Below, piece after piece: positions 43,800-52,458 of a DNA stretch of 64,000 nt. This DNA is from Pseudomonas oryzae (GTDB lineage Bacteria; Pseudomonadota; Gammaproteobacteria; Pseudomonadales; Pseudomonadaceae). The DNA is taken from contig NZ_LT629751.1 in assembly GCF_900104805.1 (NCBI RefSeq), forward strand, positions 1,035,001-1,099,000, read 5' to 3'. Position numbers and translations under genes: made by a program. The notes under the pieces are model-generated. The model saw only the letters and a program-made list of their open reading frames with translations, did not search any database and was not told the origin of the DNA. How positions within the stretch are numbered: position 1 is the stretch's first letter; every line of letters begins with the position of its first letter.

Positions 43800-44585
43800 A
43801 TGCGACAAGCTCCTCCCTACGTGCCCGGCCACCAGCTGCTGGCCGGCAAGTCCGTCCTGATCACCGCCGCCGCCGGCGCCGGCATCGGCTTCGCCGCCGC
43901 CAAGCGCTGCGCGGAGGAGGGCTGCCGGGCGCTGATGATCTCCGACATCCATCCGCGCCGCCTGGAAGATGCGGTCGAGCGCCTCAAGGCGGAGACCGGG
44001 CTGGCCGAAGTGTACGGGCAGCTGTGCAACGTCGCCGTGGAGAGCGAGGTGCAGGCGCTGATCGCTGCCGCCGAGGATTGCCTGGGCGGCGTCGACGTGC
44101 TGATCAACAACGCCGGGCTCGGCGGGCAGAAGCGCGTCACCGAGATGAGCGACGAGGAGTGGAGTCGGGTGCTCGACATCACCCTGACCGGCACCTTCCG
44201 CATGACCCGCGCCATGCTGCCGCACATGCAGCAGCGCGGTCGCGGGGTGATCGTCAACAACGCCTCGGTGCTCGGCTGGCGCGCGCAGAAGGAGCAGGCC
44301 CACTACGCCGCGGCCAAGGCCGGGGTGATGGCGCTGACCCGCTGCAGCGCGCTGGAAGCCGCCGAGTTCGGCGTGCGCATCAACGCGGTGTCGCCGTCCA
44401 TCGCCCTGCACGACTTTCTCAAGAAGGCCTCCAGCGAGGAGCTGCTCGCCCAGCTGGCCAGCCGCGAGGCCTTCGGCCGCGCCGCCGAGGTCTGGGAAGT
44501 GGCCAACGTGATGGTCTTCCTGGCCAGCGACTACGCCTCCTACATGACCGGCGAAGTGCTGTCGGTCAGTTCCCAGCAGGCCTGA
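43800..44585 (+). CDS. ipdF: IpdF, 5-hydroxy-steroid C/D-ring CoA dehydrogenase (SDR)
   Basis: A 261-residue SDR with the diagnostic ITAAAGAGIG cofactor motif, NNAGLGGQ, active-site Ser156 (NNASVLGWRAQ), Tyr169 and Lys173 (HYAAAKAGVMALTRCSALEA). This text is nearly identical to actinobacterial IpdF. It oxidises the 5-hydroxyl of 5-OH-HIP-CoA-type intermediates to a ketone. It is first in an operon with MaoC and a thiolase 10-14 nt apart. Confidence 0.88.
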   Translation: MRQAPPYVPGHQLLAGKSVLITAAAGAGIGFAAAKRCAEEGCRALMISDIHPRRLEDAVERLKAETGLAEVYGQLCNVAVESEVQALIAAAEDCLGGVDVLINNAGLGGQKRVTEMSDEEWSRVLDITLTGTFRMTRAMLPHMQQRGRGVIVNNASVLGWRAQKEQAHYAAAKAGVMALTRCSALEAAEFGVRINAVSPSIALHDFLKKASSEELLAQLASREAFGRAAEVWEVANVMVFLASDYASYMTGEVLSVSSQQA

Positions 44586-44595
44586 GGAGCGCGCC

Positions 44596-45054
44596 ATGAC
44601 CACCGTCTTTTCCAGCGCCGAACAGCTGCTCGCCGCCGAGGGCCAGGACCTCGGCGCCACCGACTGGCTCGAGATCGATCAGGCGCGGGTCAACCTGTTC
44701 GCCGAGGCCACCGGCGACCACCAGTGGATCCACGTCGACCCCGAGCGCGCCGCCAGCGGCCCGTTCGGCGGCTGCATCGCCCACGGCTACCTGACCCTGT
44801 CGCTGGTCAACCTGTTCCTGCCGCAGCTGATCGAGGTCGACAACCTGCGCATGGGCGTCAACTACGGCTGCGACCGCGTGCGCTTCCCGGCGCCGGTCAG
44901 GGTCGGCGCGCGCATCCGCGGGCGCGGCGAGGTGGTGCGCGTCGAGCAGGTCGGCGCGGCGGTGCAGGCCACCGTGCGCGTCAGCGTCGAGATCGAGGGC
45001 GGCGAGCGCCCGGGCTGCGTGGTCGACACCATCAGCCGCTACACCTTCAACTGA
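44596..45054 (+). CDS. MaoC-family (R)-specific enoyl-CoA hydratase
   Basis: A 152-residue hot-dog hydratase with catalytic Asp and His in the motif [18 protein letters not shown] and [14 protein letters not shown]. It hydrates an enoyl-CoA in beta-oxidation. It resembles the C-terminal domain of the DUF35-MaoC protein at 15.6 kb. ATG follows GAGGAGCGCGCC. It sits between ipdF and a thiolase in one unit. Confidence 0.85.
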   Translation: MTTVFSSAEQLLAAEGQDLGATDWLEIDQARVNLFAEATGDHQWIHVDPERAASGPFGGCIAHGYLTLSLVNLFLPQLIEVDNLRMGVNYGCDRVRFPAPVRVGARIRGRGEVVRVEQVGAAVQATVRVSVEIEGGERPGCVVDTISRYTFN

Positions 45055-45067
45055 GCGAGAGATTCCC

Positions 45068-46282
45068 ATGCAAGCCAATCCGAACGATGCGGTGATCGTG
45101 TCCACCGCGCGCACCGCGCTGACCAAGTCCTTCCGCGGTTCCTTCAACGACACCGAGGCGCCGGTGCTCGGCGGCCACGTGGTGCGCGCGGTGGTCGAGC
45201 GCGCCGGCATCGAGCCGGGCGCGGTCGAGGACGTGATCATGGGGGCGGCGGTGCAGCAGGGCACCCAGGCCTACAACATCGGCCGCCTGTGCGCCTACAC
45301 CGGCGGCCTGCCGGACAGCGTGCCGGGCATGGCCCTGGACCGCATGTGCGCCTCCGGGCTGATGACCATCGGCGTCGCCGCCAAGGGCATCATCACCGGC
45401 GAGCTGAGCGTGGCGGTGGCCGGCGGCGTCGAGTCGCTGTCGCTGACCCAGACCAAACACAAGAACAGCTACCGCGCGCAGTCGCTGGCGGTGCAGGAAG
45501 TGGTGCCGGCGGCCTACATCCCGATGCTGGAGACCGCCGAGATCGTCTCGCGCCGCTACGGCATCTCGCGCGCCGCCCAGGACGAGTACTCCCTGCAGAG
45601 CCAGCAGCGCACCGCCGCGGCGCAGGCCGCCGGGCTGTTCAATGAGGAGATCGTGCCGCTGGCCGCGCGCAAGCTGTGCTTCGACAAGGAGGGCAACCCG
45701 ACCGGCCATGAGGAAGTACTCGCCGACCGCGACGAGTGCAACCGCCCGTCGACCAGGCTGGAGGATCTCGCCGCGCTCAAGCCGGTGTGGAAGGACGGCA
45801 AGTGGGTGCAGCAGGGCGAGTTCATCACCGCCGGCAACGCCTCGCAGTTCTCCGACGGCGCCGCCGCGACCCTGCTGATGAGCCGCGCCGAGGCGACGCG
45901 CCGTGGCCTGGCGCCGCTCGGCGTGTACCGCGGCATCGCCGTGGCCGGCTGCGCGCCGGAGGAGATGGGCATCGGCCCGGTGTTCGCAGTGCCCAAGCTG
46001 CTCAACCGCTTCGGCCTGACCGTGGCCGACATCGGTCTGTGGGAGATCAACGAGGCCTTCGCCTGCCAGGTGATCCACTGCCGCGACGTGCTGGGCATCC
46101 CCAATGACCGCCTCAACGTCAACGGCGGCGCCATCGCCATCGGTCATCCGTTCGGCATGTCCGGTGCGCGCATGGTCGGCCATGCCCTGCTGGAAGGCCG
46201 TCGCCGCGGCGTGCGCTACGTGGTGGTGGCCATGTGCATCGGCGGCGGTATGGGCGCCGCCGGGCTGTTCGAGATCGCCTGA
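45068..46282 (+). CDS. Acetyl-CoA acyltransferase (FadA5-like thiolase)
   Basis: A 404-residue thiolase with nucleophile Cys94 (DRMCASGLM), [22 protein letters not shown] and a terminal [10 protein letters not shown]. It removes acetyl- or propionyl-CoA from a beta-keto CoA ester, likely side-chain shortening (FadA5-type) or a late C/D-ring step. GAGCGAGAG precedes the ATG. It follows MaoC by 13 nt. A compact REP and the next operator follow. Confidence 0.87.
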   Translation: MQANPNDAVIVSTARTALTKSFRGSFNDTEAPVLGGHVVRAVVERAGIEPGAVEDVIMGAAVQQGTQAYNIGRLCAYTGGLPDSVPGMALDRMCASGLMTIGVAAKGIITGELSVAVAGGVESLSLTQTKHKNSYRAQSLAVQEVVPAAYIPMLETAEIVSRRYGISRAAQDEYSLQSQQRTAAAQAAGLFNEEIVPLAARKLCFDKEGNPTGHEEVLADRDECNRPSTRLEDLAALKPVWKDGKWVQQGEFITAGNASQFSDGAAATLLMSRAEATRRGLAPLGVYRGIAVAGCAPEEMGIGPVFAVPKLLNRFGLTVADIGLWEINEAFACQVIHCRDVLGIPNDRLNVNGGAIAIGHPFGMSGARMVGHALLEGRRRGVRYVVVAMCIGGGMGAAGLFEIA

Positions 46283-46311
46283 GTCCCGCCCATCCCCCCT
46301 TCGGGGCTGGC

Positions 46312-46337
46312 GTAGGGGCGAATGAATTCGCCCCTAC
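46312..46337. repeat. Compact single-unit REP palindrome
   Basis: A 26-bp near-perfect palindrome. It joins a left half (GTAGGGGCGAAT) directly to a right half (ATTCGCCCCTAC) without the usual ~35-bp middle, unlike the pairs elsewhere. Confidence 0.85.
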
Positions 46338-46390
46338 AGCGGGTTCATCCGCCAGCCCTGTACATCCCCATTCCCCCTCTCTGCGCCGGC

Positions 46391-46408
46391 GTACTCCTTA
46401 TGGACGAT
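46391..46408 (+). promoter_or_regulatory. Operator dyad before first YCF48/MMPL unit
   Basis: GTACTC-CTTATG-GACGAT: a perfect right arm with two mismatches in the left arm. It lies 102 nt before the leader ORF and 146 nt before the YCF48 gene. Confidence 0.6.
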
Positions 46409-46510
46409 GCCAGCGCAGGCCCCCCCTGCGGACCATCGGCTCATGCAAGAGCCTGCGTCGAACGGCCTCCGCACGGCGGCCTGTCACAACAAGAACAAGG
46501 GATAGACAGC

Positions 46511-46567
46511 ATGAAAGCACTCGTTTGCCCATCGAAGCCCGCCCGGAGGTCGCCATGCGTCAGCTGA
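46511..46567 (+). CDS. Putative 18-codon leader peptide overlapping YCF48 start
   Basis: ATG at 46511 with AAGGGATAG upstream opens an 18-codon frame ending in TGA at 46565-46567, 10 nt inside the next gene. Overlap with the YCF48 start suggests translational coupling. The peptide is basic/cysteine-containing and of no known family. It may be chance, as only the ribosome-binding site and overlap support it. Confidence 0.35.
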   Translation: MKALVCPSKPARRSPCVS

Positions 46568-47529
46568 TCGCCTACGCCGTCTCCGCGGCGGTCGCGGCGA
46601 CCGCCGTGTACGCCTTCTCGCACCGCACTCCGCCGCCGCTGCCGGCCACCGAGCTGCGCACTGACCGCCTGCTGATCAACGACATGACCGTCGACGGCCG
46701 CCGGGTGGTCGCCGTCGGCGAGCAGGGCATCGTCCTCACCAGCGACGACCTCGGCCAGAGCTGGCAGCAGGCCGGCGTCGAGCCGCGCCGCGGCAGCGCG
46801 CTGACCGGCGTGGCGCGGCTGTCGGCCGAGCGCCTGGTGGCGGTCGGTCACGACGGCTGGATCCTGCGCTCCGAGGACGGCGGGCGCAGCTGGCAGGAGA
46901 GCCGCATCGACGACGAGCTGGCCGAGCCGCTGCTCGGCGTGTGGGCCGCCGGCGAGCAGGCCGTGGCCGCCTTCGGCAGCTACGGCAAGTACTTCGTCTC
47001 CAGCGACGGCGGGCGCAACTGGCAGGCCCGCGAGCTGCCGGTCGACGGCTATCACCTCAACGGCATGGACGGCGGCGCCGACGGCCGGCTGATGCTGGTC
47101 GGCGAGCAGGGCACCGCGCTGCGCTCGCTCGACGGCGGGCAGAACTGGGAGCGCCTGCCGGCCTTCTACAACGGCTCGCTGTTCGGCGTGGTGCGCCTGT
47201 CGGCCGAGCGCTGGCTGGCCTACGGCATGCGCGGCCACGTGTTCGTCAGCGCCGACTTCGGCCAGAGCTGGAGCCAGGTGCCGCTCGGCCACAGCGCGCC
47301 GCTCTACGGCCACACCCGGCTGCCGGGCGGCGACGGCGTGCTGGTGGTCGGCGCCGGCGGCTCGGTGATCCGCTTCGACCGCGACGGCCGGCTGGTCGGC
47401 AGCCTGCGCCTCGAAGGCCTGGGCACCCTGACCGCGGTATCGGCGCCGGACGACCAGGTGCTGGTGGTCGGCGGCGAGCACGGCCTGTTCAAGAGTCTGC
47501 GTGGCGGCCTGGCCGCGGTGAAGGAATGA
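46555..47529 (+). CDS. YCF48-family beta-propeller protein (membrane-anchored)
   Basis: A 324-residue protein with an N-terminal hydrophobic anchor (about 5-22) and BNR/YCF48-type repeats of the form S-x-DGG-x-x-W (SEDGGRSW, SSDGGRNW, SLDGGQNW). The propeller is probably periplasmic. YCF48 homologues sit beside MMPL permeases in lipid- and steroid-catabolic clusters; a docking role with the permease is inferred. ATG 46555 has a perfect GGAGG upstream. The permease gene starts 10 nt after its stop. The second copy lies at 55164-56222. Confidence 0.83.
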   Translation: MRQLIAYAVSAAVAATAVYAFSHRTPPPLPATELRTDRLLINDMTVDGRRVVAVGEQGIVLTSDDLGQSWQQAGVEPRRGSALTGVARLSAERLVAVGHDGWILRSEDGGRSWQESRIDDELAEPLLGVWAAGEQAVAAFGSYGKYFVSSDGGRNWQARELPVDGYHLNGMDGGADGRLMLVGEQGTALRSLDGGQNWERLPAFYNGSLFGVVRLSAERWLAYGMRGHVFVSADFGQSWSQVPLGHSAPLYGHTRLPGGDGVLVVGAGGSVIRFDRDGRLVGSLRLEGLGTLTAVSAPDDQVLVVGGEHGLFKSLRGGLAAVKE

Positions 47530-47539
47530 GGGTGACGAG

Positions 47540-49969
47540 ATGAAAGAGCAAACCTCCCGGGTGGATCGCTGGGTCGCGGCCTGCGCCGACCTGCTGATGG
47601 CCCGCCGCCGTTCGCTGCTGGCGCTGTTCGTCGCCATCACCATCGGCCTGGGCTACAGCGCCCTGCAGACCCGCCTGGACCCCGGCTTCAACAAGCTGAT
47701 TCCGCTGCGCCACGAGTACATGGTGAACTTCCTCGAATACAGCAAGGTGTTCACCGGCGCCAACCGCTTCCTGGTCAGCGTGCGCTGGAAGGGCGAGGGC
47801 GACATCTACAACCCGGTGTTCCTCGATACCCTGCGCAAGGTCACCGACGACGTGTTCTTCACCTCCGGGGTCAGCCGCTCCAGCGTGACCTCGCTGTTCA
47901 CCCCCAACGTGCAGTACGTCGAGGTGACCGAGGACGGCTTCTTCGGCGACGTGGTGGTGCCGCCGCGCTTCGCCGGCACCCTTGAGGATCTCGAGCAGGT
48001 GCGCAGCAACACCGCGCGCTCCGGGCAGATCGGCCGCCTGGTGGCCAACGATCAGAAGTCGGCGCTGGTGCGCGCCGACCTGCAGGACTTCGATCCGAAG
48101 ACCGGCGCCAAGGTCGACTATGTCGAGGTGGCCAAGCGCCTGGAGGAGATCCGCAGCAAGTACAACAGCGACCAGGTCGAGATCAACGTGGTCGGCTTCG
48201 CCAAGCTGGTCGGCGACGTGGTCGAGGGGCTCGGCGCGGTGATGGGATTCTTCGTGGTGGCCTTCCTGATCACCGCGGCGCTGCTGTGGGGCTATTCGCG
48301 CTCGTTCAAGCTGACCGTGGTGGCGCTGCTGGTGGCGCTGCTGCCGGTGGTCTGGCTGCTCGGCCTGCTGCCGCTGCTGGGCCTGGGCATCGACCCGATG
48401 TCGATCCTGGTGCCGTTCCTGATCTTCTCCATCGGCGTGTCCCACGCGGTGCAGATGACCAACGCCTGGAAGCAGGACGTGCTGGCCGGCGCCAGCTCGG
48501 AGGCGGCGGCCCACGCGGCCTTCTGCAAGATCTTCATTCCCGGTGCGCTGGCGCTGCTGATGAACGCCCTGGGCTTCGCGGTGATCATGCTGATCGACAT
48601 CCCCATCGTCCACGAACTGGGGGTGACCGCCTGCCTCGGCGTGCTGCTGATGATCGTCACCAACAAGATGATGCTGCCGATCATCATCTCCCACCTGCGC
48701 CTGGAGCGTTCGGCGCAGTCGCGCAACCAGCCGGACCCGCAGCGCAAGCACACCCTGTGGTGGCTGATCTCCGGCCTGGCCAAGCCCGGCCCTGCGCTGG
48801 TGGTGTTCGGCCTCAGCCTGGTGCTGCTCGCCGTCGGCACCCTCAAGGCCCGCGACCTGCAGACCGGCGACATCGGCGACGGCGCGCCGGAGCTGCGCAG
48901 CGACTCGCGCTACAACCGCGACAACGCGCGGATCGTCGGCAGCTACGCCATCGGTCTCGACGTGCTGACCGTGTTCGTCGAGGTCAAGGACCAGCCCGAG
49001 GCCTGCCTGACCCCGCAGGTGATGCGTGCGGTGGACCGCTTCGACTTCGCCGTGCGCCACGTCGCCGGCGTGCAGTCGGTGTCCAGCGTCACCGGCACCG
49101 GCAAGGTGGTGATCGCCGGCAACAACGAGGGCAACCCGCGCTGGTCGGCGATCCCCAACTCCGAGCGCGGCCTGCAGCAGGGTTCGCGCGCCTACTCCTC
49201 GGAGCTGGGCATGGTCAGCGACGGCTGCCAGCAGATGCAGGTCCTGGTGTTCCTCACCGACCACGAGGGGGCGACCGTCGCCCACGTGCTCAAGGAGGTC
49301 AAGCGCATCATCGCCGCCGACGTCACCCCGGGGGTCAACTTCCGCCTGGCCGGCGGCAACGTCGGCATCATGGCCGCCTCCAACGAGGCGGTGGACCGCG
49401 CCGAGGTGCTGATGCTGGCCGCGCTGTTCGGCTCGGTGGCGCTGTTCTGCTGGCTGACCTTCCGCTCGCTGCGTGCGGTGCTGTGCATCCTGGTGCCGCT
49501 GGCCATCGTGGCGATCCTCTGCAACGCGCTGATGGCGCTGCTCGGCATCGGCCTCAAGGTCGCCACCCTGCCGGTGGTCGCGCTGGGGGTCGGGGTCGGC
49601 GTCGATTATGGTATCTACCTCTACGAGCGCATCCAGCACGAGATGGAGGAGGGCCGCGACCTGCGCCACGCCTTCTACGAGGCGATGCGCCAGCGCGGCA
49701 CGGCGGCGGTGTTCACCGCACTGACCATGTCCATCGGCGTGTGCACCTGGGCCTTCGCGCCGCTGAAGTTCCAGGCCGACATGGGCGTGCTGCTGGCCTT
49801 CATGTTCCTGGTCAACGTGTTCGGCGCGATCTTCCTGCTGCCGGCGCTGGCCGCCTGGTTCAACGAGGGCCGGCCGCTGGTGCGGGTGCGGGCTGCAGCC
49901 ATGCCCAGTCAGGCGGTGGCGAGCACCGCTCGCCGTGAGGCGGAAGCCGAGGCAACCGTCCGGGTCTAG
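47540..49969 (+). CDS. MMPL/RND-superfamily permease
   Basis: An 809-residue RND/MMPL exporter-type protein. One TM precedes a large periplasmic loop (about 50-220), followed by a TM cluster (about 230-410), a second loop and a second cluster (about 610-780) with GVGVGVDYGIYLYERIQ near residue 685. The IGVSHAVQMTNAW segment lies in the first cluster. It uses the proton gradient and probably moves steroids or hydrophobic acids across or between membranes. Direction is unknown. The paralogue is at 56240-58648. It is followed by a REP element. Confidence 0.85.
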   Translation: MKEQTSRVDRWVAACADLLMARRRSLLALFVAITIGLGYSALQTRLDPGFNKLIPLRHEYMVNFLEYSKVFTGANRFLVSVRWKGEGDIYNPVFLDTLRKVTDDVFFTSGVSRSSVTSLFTPNVQYVEVTEDGFFGDVVVPPRFAGTLEDLEQVRSNTARSGQIGRLVANDQKSALVRADLQDFDPKTGAKVDYVEVAKRLEEIRSKYNSDQVEINVVGFAKLVGDVVEGLGAVMGFFVVAFLITAALLWGYSRSFKLTVVALLVALLPVVWLLGLLPLLGLGIDPMSILVPFLIFSIGVSHAVQMTNAWKQDVLAGASSEAAAHAAFCKIFIPGALALLMNALGFAVIMLIDIPIVHELGVTACLGVLLMIVTNKMMLPIIISHLRLERSAQSRNQPDPQRKHTLWWLISGLAKPGPALVVFGLSLVLLAVGTLKARDLQTGDIGDGAPELRSDSRYNRDNARIVGSYAIGLDVLTVFVEVKDQPEACLTPQVMRAVDRFDFAVRHVAGVQSVSSVTGTGKVVIAGNNEGNPRWSAIPNSERGLQQGSRAYSSELGMVSDGCQQMQVLVFLTDHEGATVAHVLKEVKRIIAADVTPGVNFRLAGGNVGIMAASNEAVDRAEVLMLAALFGSVALFCWLTFRSLRAVLCILVPLAIVAILCNALMALLGIGLKVATLPVVALGVGVGVDYGIYLYERIQHEMEEGRDLRHAFYEAMRQRGTAAVFTALTMSIGVCTWAFAPLKFQADMGVLLAFMFLVNVFGAIFLLPALAAWFNEGRPLVRVRAAAMPSQAVASTARREAEAEATVRV

Positions 49970-49978
49970 GGAGGAGCC

Positions 49979-50036
49979 GTAGAGGCGAATTCATTCGCCT
50001 GGCAGGGCCATGCTGGCGAATGAATTCGCCCCTGCG
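49979..50036. repeat. REP-like inverted palindrome pair (variant ends)
   Basis: Standard arms with two substitutions at the ends (GTAGAGGCG at the left, CCTGCGGG at the right). It lies between the MMPL gene and the LuxR gene. Confidence 0.85.
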
Positions 50037-50230
50037 GGATTGGTCGGGCAGTCGCTCGGCGGACAGGGCTTGAACAGCGCCCCGCGTTTGTCGGAAGCTG
50101 TCTGGCCCGGGCCTGCCGGGCCGCCCCGGGGCGGCGCGGGCAGGCCAGTCTTGCGTGCCATCCTGCGATGGACGATCGATAAAAATAACAAGGGGCCGGC
50201 CAACGAGCCGGCTTCGCAAGAGGTGATAGG

Positions 50231-51424
50231 GTGGAAACGACTACTGCAGGCATCCATGCCCTGGCCGAACTGGATCTGGCCGAATACGACCGCCTGGTTG
50301 CGGCCCTGTACGACGCGGCGCTGGACAGCCGCCTGTGGCACATCCCCATGGAGCAGCTGCGCGACCTGTTCGCCGCCAACTACGTGACCCTGATCCTGCG
50401 CATCCCCGACCAGTCGGACGCCGGCCTGATGATCGTCGCCGGCGATGTCGAGGGCGAGGGCAAGGTCACCTACCTGACCTATCCGCACACCAGCACCCCG
50501 TTCATCAACCAGCCGGTCGACAAGGTGTTCACCGTCGACGACCTGATGAGCGAGAAGGACTGGCGCGAGTCCTCCTACTACCAGCACTGGTGCGGGCCGA
50601 AGGGCGTGTACCACGTGATGGGCGTGGACATCGCCACCCCGGATTCCGGCAAGCTGCGCTTTCGCATCACCCGCCCGGAGTCCGCGCCGAGGTTCTCGGC
50701 GCGCGACCGCGCGCTGTGCGAGCTGATCCTGCCGCACCTGCGCCGCGCGCTGAACATGCACAACCAGCTCGACCGCAGCCAGTCGATGGGTGCCCTGTAC
50801 TCCCAGGCGATCAGCCGCCTGTCGGTGGCGACCATCGTCCTCGACGAGAGCGGCCGGGTGCTGCAGCAGAACGCCGTCGCCCAGGAGATCCTCGCCGGCG
50901 CCGACGGCCTCAAGCTGGTCGGCGGCCGCCTGGAGGCCTCCTATCCCAGCGACAACCGCGAGCTGCAGCGCCTGGTGCGCAACGCCTTCGCCCGCCAGGG
51001 CAAGGAGAGCCCGGCGATTGCCGAGGCGGTGTCGATCGCCCGGCCGTCCGGCCAGGTCAGCCTGGTGGTGGTGGTCGAGTCGGTGCCTTCGCTGGAGTGG
51101 GCGGAAAGCAAGGGCCAGCCGGCGGTGGTGGTGTACATCCGCGATGCGGTCGGCAAGTCGCTGACCAGCACCACGGTGGCCAAGCAGCTGTTCAACCTGA
51201 CCCCGGCGGAGACTGCGCTGTGCCTCGAACTGGCCAACGGCCTGTCGCTGGAGGAGGCCGCCGAGGCGCTGAACATCCGCCGCAACACCGCGCGCGCCCA
51301 CCTGCGCGCGATCTTCTCCAAGACCGGCGTGCGCCGGCAGACCGAGCTGGTGCGCATCATGCTCAACAGCGTGATGGCGGTCGGCCAGGCCGACGGCCAG
51401 GCGCCGCGGCTGCGCGCCGGCTGA
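50231..51424 (+). CDS. LuxR-family transcriptional regulator, candidate steroid activator (TeiR-like)
   Basis: A 397-residue regulator with a C-terminal LuxR helix-turn-helix (about 323-378: LTPAETALCLELANGLSLEE, NTARAHLRAIFSKTGV). A large N-terminal sensory domain has no obvious phosphoacceptor, so ligand sensing is likely. TeiR of Comamonas testosteroni, which activates steroid catabolism, is of this type. AGAGGTGATAGG precedes GTG 50231. A GGACGAT half-site lies 55 nt upstream (50170-50176), a possible autoregulatory mark. The next operator begins 1 nt after its stop. Confidence 0.85.
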   Translation: METTTAGIHALAELDLAEYDRLVAALYDAALDSRLWHIPMEQLRDLFAANYVTLILRIPDQSDAGLMIVAGDVEGEGKVTYLTYPHTSTPFINQPVDKVFTVDDLMSEKDWRESSYYQHWCGPKGVYHVMGVDIATPDSGKLRFRITRPESAPRFSARDRALCELILPHLRRALNMHNQLDRSQSMGALYSQAISRLSVATIVLDESGRVLQQNAVAQEILAGADGLKLVGGRLEASYPSDNRELQRLVRNAFARQGKESPAIAEAVSIARPSGQVSLVVVVESVPSLEWAESKGQPAVVVYIRDAVGKSLTSTTVAKQLFNLTPAETALCLELANGLSLEEAAEALNIRRNTARAHLRAIFSKTGVRRQTELVRIMLNSVMAVGQADGQAPRLRAG

Positions 51425-51425
51425 T

Positions 51426-51443
51426 ATCGTCCGCACGGACGAT
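51426..51443 (+). promoter_or_regulatory. Operator dyad before hsdA (perfect palindrome arms)
   Basis: ATCGTCCG-CA-CGGACGAT is a perfect 8-bp inverted repeat. It begins 1 nt after the LuxR stop and ends 61 nt before hsdA, with CTAGAG about 21 nt downstream. Confidence 0.78.
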
Positions 51444-51504
51444 TCGCCGCGCGCCGCGCCGCGCCTAGAGTGCGGACAGACCCAGCCATCGAGGAGAGTT
51501 CACC

Positions 51505-52269
51505 ATGCCAGTCACAGCTGTCAGCGGTTCCGCGTCGGGCATCGGCGCCGCCGTGTGCGCCGCCCTGCACGCCGCCGGCCACGAGATCATCGGTATCGAC
51601 CGCGCCAACGCCGAGGTGATCGCCGACCTGTCCACCGCCGAAGGTCGCCAGGCGGCGGTCGAGGGCGTGCTCGCCCGTTGCGACGGCGTGCTCGACGGCC
51701 TGGTGTGCTGCGCCGGCGTTGGCGTCACCGCGCCGTCTGCCGTGATAGTCGCGGTCAACCACTTCGGCGTCAGCGCGCTGCTCGACGGCCTGGCCGACGC
51801 GCTGGCGCGCGGCGAACACGGCGCGGCGCTGGTGATCGGTTCGGTGGCGGCGACCCAGCCGGGCGCCGACAGCCAGCCGATGACCGAGGCCATGCTGGCC
51901 GGCGACGAGGCGCGCGCCATCGCCCTGGCCAGCGAACTCGATCAGGCGCACGTCGCCTACGCCAGCTCCAAGTACGCGGTGACCCGCTACGCCCGCCAGC
52001 AGGCGGTGGCGTGGGGCGGCCGCGGCCTGCGCCTCAACGTGGTGGCGCCGGGTGCGGTGGAGACCCCGCTGCTGCAGTCCTCCAAGGACGATCCGCGCTT
52101 CGGCCAGGCGGTGCGCGACTTCGTCGCCCCGCTGGGTCGCTCCGGCCAGCCGGCGGAGATCGCCGCGCTGGTGGCCTTCCTGCAGTCGCCGCAGGCCAGC
52201 TTCATCCACGGCAGCGTGATGTTCGTCGACGGCGGCATGGATGCCATGGTGCGTCCGACGAAGTTCTGA
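51505..52269 (+). CDS. hsdA: 3-alpha-hydroxysteroid dehydrogenase
   Basis: A 254-residue SDR closely resembling HsdA of Comamonas testosteroni: AGHEIIGID, AEVIADLSTAEGR, active-site Ser113, Tyr152 and Lys156, and the C-terminal DGGMDAMVRPTKF. It interconverts 3-alpha-hydroxy and 3-keto steroids with NAD(H), an entry step for bile acids and androsterone. It is placed directly behind the LuxR gene and its operator. GAGGAGAG precedes the ATG. Confidence 0.92.
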   Translation: MPVTAVSGSASGIGAAVCAALHAAGHEIIGIDRANAEVIADLSTAEGRQAAVEGVLARCDGVLDGLVCCAGVGVTAPSAVIVAVNHFGVSALLDGLADALARGEHGAALVIGSVAATQPGADSQPMTEAMLAGDEARAIALASELDQAHVAYASSKYAVTRYARQQAVAWGGRGLRLNVVAPGAVETPLLQSSKDDPRFGQAVRDFVAPLGRSGQPAEIAALVAFLQSPQASFIHGSVMFVDGGMDAMVRPTKF

Positions 52270-52282
52270 CTTTTCATCGCCA

Positions 52283-52314
52283 ACGACGAGGCCACCTGCG
52301 GGTGGCCTCGTCGT
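52283..52314 (+). terminator. Strong hairpin after hsdA, no T-run
   Basis: A perfect 14-bp stem ACGACGAGGCCACC / GGTGGCCTCGTCGT with a 4-nt loop, 13 nt after the hsdA stop. It lacks a T-tract, so it may be an inefficient terminator or 3'-end stabiliser. The next operator starts 3 nt later. Confidence 0.7.
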
Positions 52315-52316
52315 AT

Positions 52317-52334
52317 CTGGTCCGTATTGACGAT
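52317..52334 (+). promoter_or_regulatory. Operator dyad before SDR gene at 52459
   Basis: CTGGTC-CGTATT-GACGAT: one left-arm mismatch and a perfect right arm. It ends 124 nt before the SDR start because a REP pair lies in between. Confidence 0.72.
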
Positions 52335-52365
52335 GCCGGGCGGCAGGTCCGGCGCCAAGACTGCC

Positions 52366-52421
52366 GTAGGGGCGAATTCATTCGCCCTGGCGGGGTGATT
52401 GGCGAATGAATTCGCCCCTAC
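52366..52421. repeat. REP-like inverted palindrome pair
   Basis: A 56-bp pair of the standard arms between the operator and the start of the SDR gene. It would be transcribed in the 5' leader. Confidence 0.9.
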
Positions 52422-52458
52422 AGGGGGGATTCGGGGATTTCACACAAGGGAGTCTGCA

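Noticed and set aside
50159-50176. Full operator dyad upstream of the LuxR gene
   Set aside because: Only the right half GGACGAT is present; the left arm (CATCCT) does not match, so I treat it only as a possible half-site.
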